DNA of 8,641 bases from Bacteroidales bacterium (GTDB lineage Bacteria > Bacteroidota > Bacteroidia > Bacteroidales > Muribaculaceae), in NCBI GenBank assembly GCA_019420545.1, contig JAHZGZ010000126.1, positions 967-9,607 on the forward strand. The letters run 5' to 3'. Made by a program: the position numbers and the translations under genes. The notes below the pieces were generated by a model, which saw nothing but the letters and a program-made list of their open reading frames with translations, did not search any database and was not told the DNA's origin. This document shows positions 6,677 to 8,641 of the stretch, one piece after another (the first letter of the stretch is position 1; the number at the start of each line of letters is the position of its first letter).

Positions 6677-7476
6677 TGAATATACTCGACCGCATAATAC
6701 AGTCAAAACGGCGCGAGGTTGAGGCCCTGCGTCTTGCGGGCTATTACCGTGCCGTCGGCACTATGGAACCTGCTGAGTACATGCCCTCTATGGTAGCCGC
6801 CCTGCGCAAGAGCCCTGAGGGAATAATCGCCGAGTTCAAGCGCCGCAGTCCCTCTCGCGGACTCATCAACCCTGTTGCGGACGTGGAGCTTACCGTCGGC
6901 GGATATGCCCGCGAGGGTGCGGCGGCATGCAGCGTGCTCACCGACACACCTTTCTTCGGTGGTTCGGTCACCGATCTGGTGAGGGCACGCCGTGTGGCGC
7001 GCGAATACACGCTCCCGCTGCTTCGCAAGGAGTTTATCGTAAGCTGCGAGCAGATAGCCGAGGCGCGTGTGCTCGGTGCGTCGGCCGTGCTGCTTATCGC
7101 CTCGGTGCTGACCGGCGACGAACTGTCGGACTTCGCCGCATACGCCCGTTCACTGGGGCTTGAGACGCTTGTGGAGATCCACTCTCCGGAGGAACTCGAC
7201 AAAGTGGCCGTATGCGACGCCGATATGGTAGGTGTCAACTCGCGCAATCTCGCCGACATGTCGACCGACGTGTCCCACGCCCTGCGGCTCGGCCGGGAGG
7301 TGGCAAGCCGCTGCCCCGACACACTCCTTGTTGCCGAAAGCGGTATCACGAGCATCGCCGATGTGGAGCGTCTGCGCAGTTGCGGATACTCCGGCTTTCT
7401 GGTGGGGGAGCGTTTCATGCGCGAGGAGGATCCAGCGCATGCGTTACATGAGTTTCTAAATGACATTTCTAAATGA
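6676..7476 (+). CDS. trpC: Indole-3-glycerol phosphate synthase
   Basis: TrpC closes the indole ring of 1-(2-carboxyphenylamino)-1-deoxyribulose 5-phosphate, releasing CO2 and water. It is a 266-residue TIM barrel with a short N-terminal helix. Recognisable barrel-strand motifs are IIAEFKRRSPSRG (E53, K55, S58), LRKEFIVSCEQIAEAR (catalytic lysine), LVEIHSPEEL (glutamate), VGVNSRNL (asparagine; many homologues have INNRNL), VAESGI, and GFLVGERFM near the C-terminus. It is monofunctional, as trpF is a separate gene downstream. It overlaps trpD by one base. The last codons contain a perfect 13-bp tandem duplication (7453-7478). Removing one copy would end the protein at NDR with a stop overlapping the trpF ATG, so the present NDISK tail is probably a recent alteration outside the barrel core. 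Confidence 0.97.
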   Translation: MNILDRIIQSKRREVEALRLAGYYRAVGTMEPAEYMPSMVAALRKSPEGIIAEFKRRSPSRGLINPVADVELTVGGYAREGAAACSVLTDTPFFGGSVTDLVRARRVAREYTLPLLRKEFIVSCEQIAEARVLGASAVLLIASVLTGDELSDFAAYARSLGLETLVEIHSPEELDKVAVCDADMVGVNSRNLADMSTDVSHALRLGREVASRCPDTLLVAESGITSIADVERLRSCGYSGFLVGERFMREEDPAHALHEFLNDISK

Positions 7477-7478
7477 CA
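7453..7478. repeat. Perfect 13-bp tandem duplication at the trpC/trpF junction
   Basis: TTTCTAAATGACA occurs twice in direct succession (7453-7465 and 7466-7478), spanning the last trpC codons and stop. A third partial copy, AAATGACAGA, at 7491-7500 repeats 7471-7480 inside the start of trpF. As 13 is not a multiple of three, the duplication changed the trpC C-terminus and stop. Deleting one copy in silico gives a trpC stop TGA at 7481-7483 overlapping the trpF ATG at 7480 as ATGA. Confidence 0.9.
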
Positions 7479-7479
7479 G

Positions 7480-8181
7480 ATGACTATGAGAAATGACAGA
7501 CAGCCGCTCCACGCCGAGATGATGATAAAGGTGTGCGGCATGAAGGAGCCAGACAACATCCGTAATGTCGCCGCACTCACACCCATGATGATGGGTTTTA
7601 TCTTTGCCCCCGGGTCGCCGCGCTATGTCGGCGACCTGGATCCGGAGGTGGTACGTTCTCTCCCTGAACATGTGCGCCCCGTCGGGGTGTTCGTCAACTC
7701 CTCCGAGGATGAGGTGGCCGACATTTGCTCGCGCTACGGAATAAAAATCGCTCAGCTTCATGGGGATGAGACTCCTGCCATGTGCCGTTCGCTGCGCGAC
7801 CGCGGATTTACAGTGTTCAAGGCCATCGGTATCGTGGATGCAGCTGATCTTGCGGGACTTTCGGAATATGAAGGATGTGTCGACATGTTTGTGTTCGACA
7901 CCAAGACACCCTCCCGGGGAGGCTCGGGGCGGCAGTTCGATCACTCCCTCCTTGCGGATTATGCGCTCGACGTACCCTATCTTCTCAGCGGCGGCATAGG
8001 CCCCGATGATGTGGGTACGGTTGTGTCGGCGATGCGTCCCGGCATGGCGGGGATCGACATCAACTCGCGCTTTGAGATAGCCCCCGGCGTAAAGAATCTC
8101 CGCGCACTTATCAAATTTATACTTTCACTACGCTCATTCAATGAATATGAATCGGATTACACGCCTTTTTGGGAAAAATAA
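7480..8181 (+). CDS. trpF: Phosphoribosylanthranilate isomerase
   Basis: TrpF performs the Amadori rearrangement of phosphoribosylanthranilate to the carboxyphenylamino-deoxyribulose phosphate used by TrpC. This TIM barrel has 233 residues from the ATG at 7480. Motifs in order are IKVCGMKEPDNI (catalytic cysteine C19), FVNSSEDEV, IAQLHGDE, FDTKTPSRGGSGRQFD (catalytic aspartate and phosphate-binding loop), LLSGGIGPDDV, and GIDINSRFEIAPGVKN, where many homologues have a version of GVDVSSGVE. The start is debatable: ATGs at 7519 and 7522 would place the cysteine at the canonical position just after the N-terminus. The 7480 start is supported by the ancestral ATGA overlap reconstructed in the duplication entry. 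The C-terminus runs about 14 residues beyond the usual last helix and overlaps trpA by 41 nt in another frame. Confidence 0.95.
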   Translation: MTMRNDRQPLHAEMMIKVCGMKEPDNIRNVAALTPMMMGFIFAPGSPRYVGDLDPEVVRSLPEHVRPVGVFVNSSEDEVADICSRYGIKIAQLHGDETPAMCRSLRDRGFTVFKAIGIVDAADLAGLSEYEGCVDMFVFDTKTPSRGGSGRQFDHSLLADYALDVPYLLSGGIGPDDVGTVVSAMRPGMAGIDINSRFEIAPGVKNLRALIKFILSLRSFNEYESDYTPFWEK

Positions 8182-8641
8182 GCAGGATCTGCTGTCAGTA
8201 TTTACAACCGCCGGTTATCCGCGGCTTGATTCGACCGGCGAGACGCTACGCGCGCTCAGCGATGCCGGAATAGATATGGTTGAGGTCGGAGTGCCATTCT
8301 CCGACCCTATGGCCGACGGCCCCGTCATACAGGAAAGTTCGTCGGTGGCACTGCGCGAGGGGATGACGCTCGCCATGCTCCTGCAGCAGGTGAAGGAGGT
8401 GCGTCCGCAGTTGCGCGACGACATGCCGCTTGTGCTCATGGGCTATCTCAACCCCATGATGCAGTACGGTATCGAGCGCCTGTTCCGCGACTGCAAGGAG
8501 GCCGGAATCGACGCCATTATAGTGCCTGATCTGCCATTCGACGAGTATCTCAGCGTGTTCCAGAAACTTTGCCGGGAGCATGACCTGCCGATGATAATGC
8601 TCATCACGCCCGAAACCGAGGAGGAGCGCATACGCCTTATC
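8141..8641 (+). CDS. trpA: Tryptophan synthase alpha chain, N-terminal part, cut by window edge
   Basis: TrpA cleaves indole-3-glycerol phosphate to indole and glyceraldehyde 3-phosphate and passes indole through the tunnel to TrpB. The frame is open from the ATG at 8141 to the right edge (167 codons, roughly 60% of a normal TrpA). After a short basic N-terminus come LLSVFTTAGYP and MVEVGVPFSDPMADGPVIQ with the two catalytic acids E48 and D59 (Glu49 and Asp60 in the Salmonella enzyme). Then follow VLMGYLNPMMQYG, and IIVPDLPFDE before the strand MIMLITPET. The ATG at 8147 is an alternative start two codons later. The start lies inside the end of trpF (41-nt overlap in a different frame), so translational coupling to trpF is likely. 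It is the last pathway gene; the operon end is outside the window. Confidence 0.96.
   Translation, partial: MNMNRITRLFGKNKQDLLSVFTTAGYPRLDSTGETLRALSDAGIDMVEVGVPFSDPMADGPVIQESSSVALREGMTLAMLLQQVKEVRPQLRDDMPLVLMGYLNPMMQYGIERLFRDCKEAGIDAIIVPDLPFDEYLSVFQKLCREHDLPMIMLITPETEEERIRLI

Noticed and set aside
6744..7586. Long antisense ORF (280 codons) opposite trpC and trpF.
   Set aside because: It is a shadow in GC-rich coding DNA, rich in Ser, Arg and Ala with no motif, and it covers two well-supported genes.

Overview
This window is a chromosomal segment from a member of the Bacteroidota, most likely order Bacteroidales and possibly Muribaculaceae. That placement is inferred from the gene order trpB-trpE-trpG-trpD-trpC-trpF-trpA, a Bacteroidota-type promoter (TTTG, 19 bp, TATATTTG), GC-rich genes beside AT-rich intergenic DNA, and the lack of Shine-Dalgarno sequences. 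No marker gene in the window fixes the genus.

Layout. Positions 1-1894 hold a minus-strand pair: guaD (guanine deaminase, 494-1894), followed 17 bp downstream by the start of a major facilitator superfamily transporter that runs off the left edge (476 to 1). Positions 1895-2308 are a divergent regulatory region. Its right half contains a promoter, a short leader ORF with tandem Trp codons, and an intrinsic terminator, which together look like a complete tryptophan attenuator. From 2309 to the right edge lies the trp operon: trpB, a 135-bp nonamer-periodic inverted repeat in the trpB-trpE gap, then trpE, trpG, trpD, trpC, trpF and the first 167 codons of trpA. The last six genes are tightly packed, with gaps of 4, 1 and 3 nt or overlaps of 1 and 41 nt.

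How the genes work together. TrpE/TrpG make anthranilate from chorismate and glutamine. TrpD adds the phosphoribosyl group, TrpF isomerises, TrpC closes the indole ring, and TrpA/TrpB release indole and join it to serine. The seven genes form a complete chorismate-to-tryptophan pathway, although trpA is cut by the window edge. GuaD converts guanine to xanthine and ammonia and belongs to a separate transcription unit.

Most interesting points. (1) The leader at 2105-2282 can be folded by hand into mutually exclusive strand 1:2, 2:3 and 3:4 pairings, with two adjacent Trp codons placed for ribosome stalling. (2) The trpB-trpE gap contains 15 uninterrupted 9-bp units that switch orientation part-way, so the gap can fold into a long hairpin. 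(3) A perfect 13-bp tandem duplication at the trpC/trpF junction appears to have destroyed an ancestral ATGA stop/start overlap. (4) Perfect 8-bp inverted repeats surround the trp promoter -7 element and could be an operator. The enzymes themselves are ordinary, and I saw no new enzymatic or defence system.
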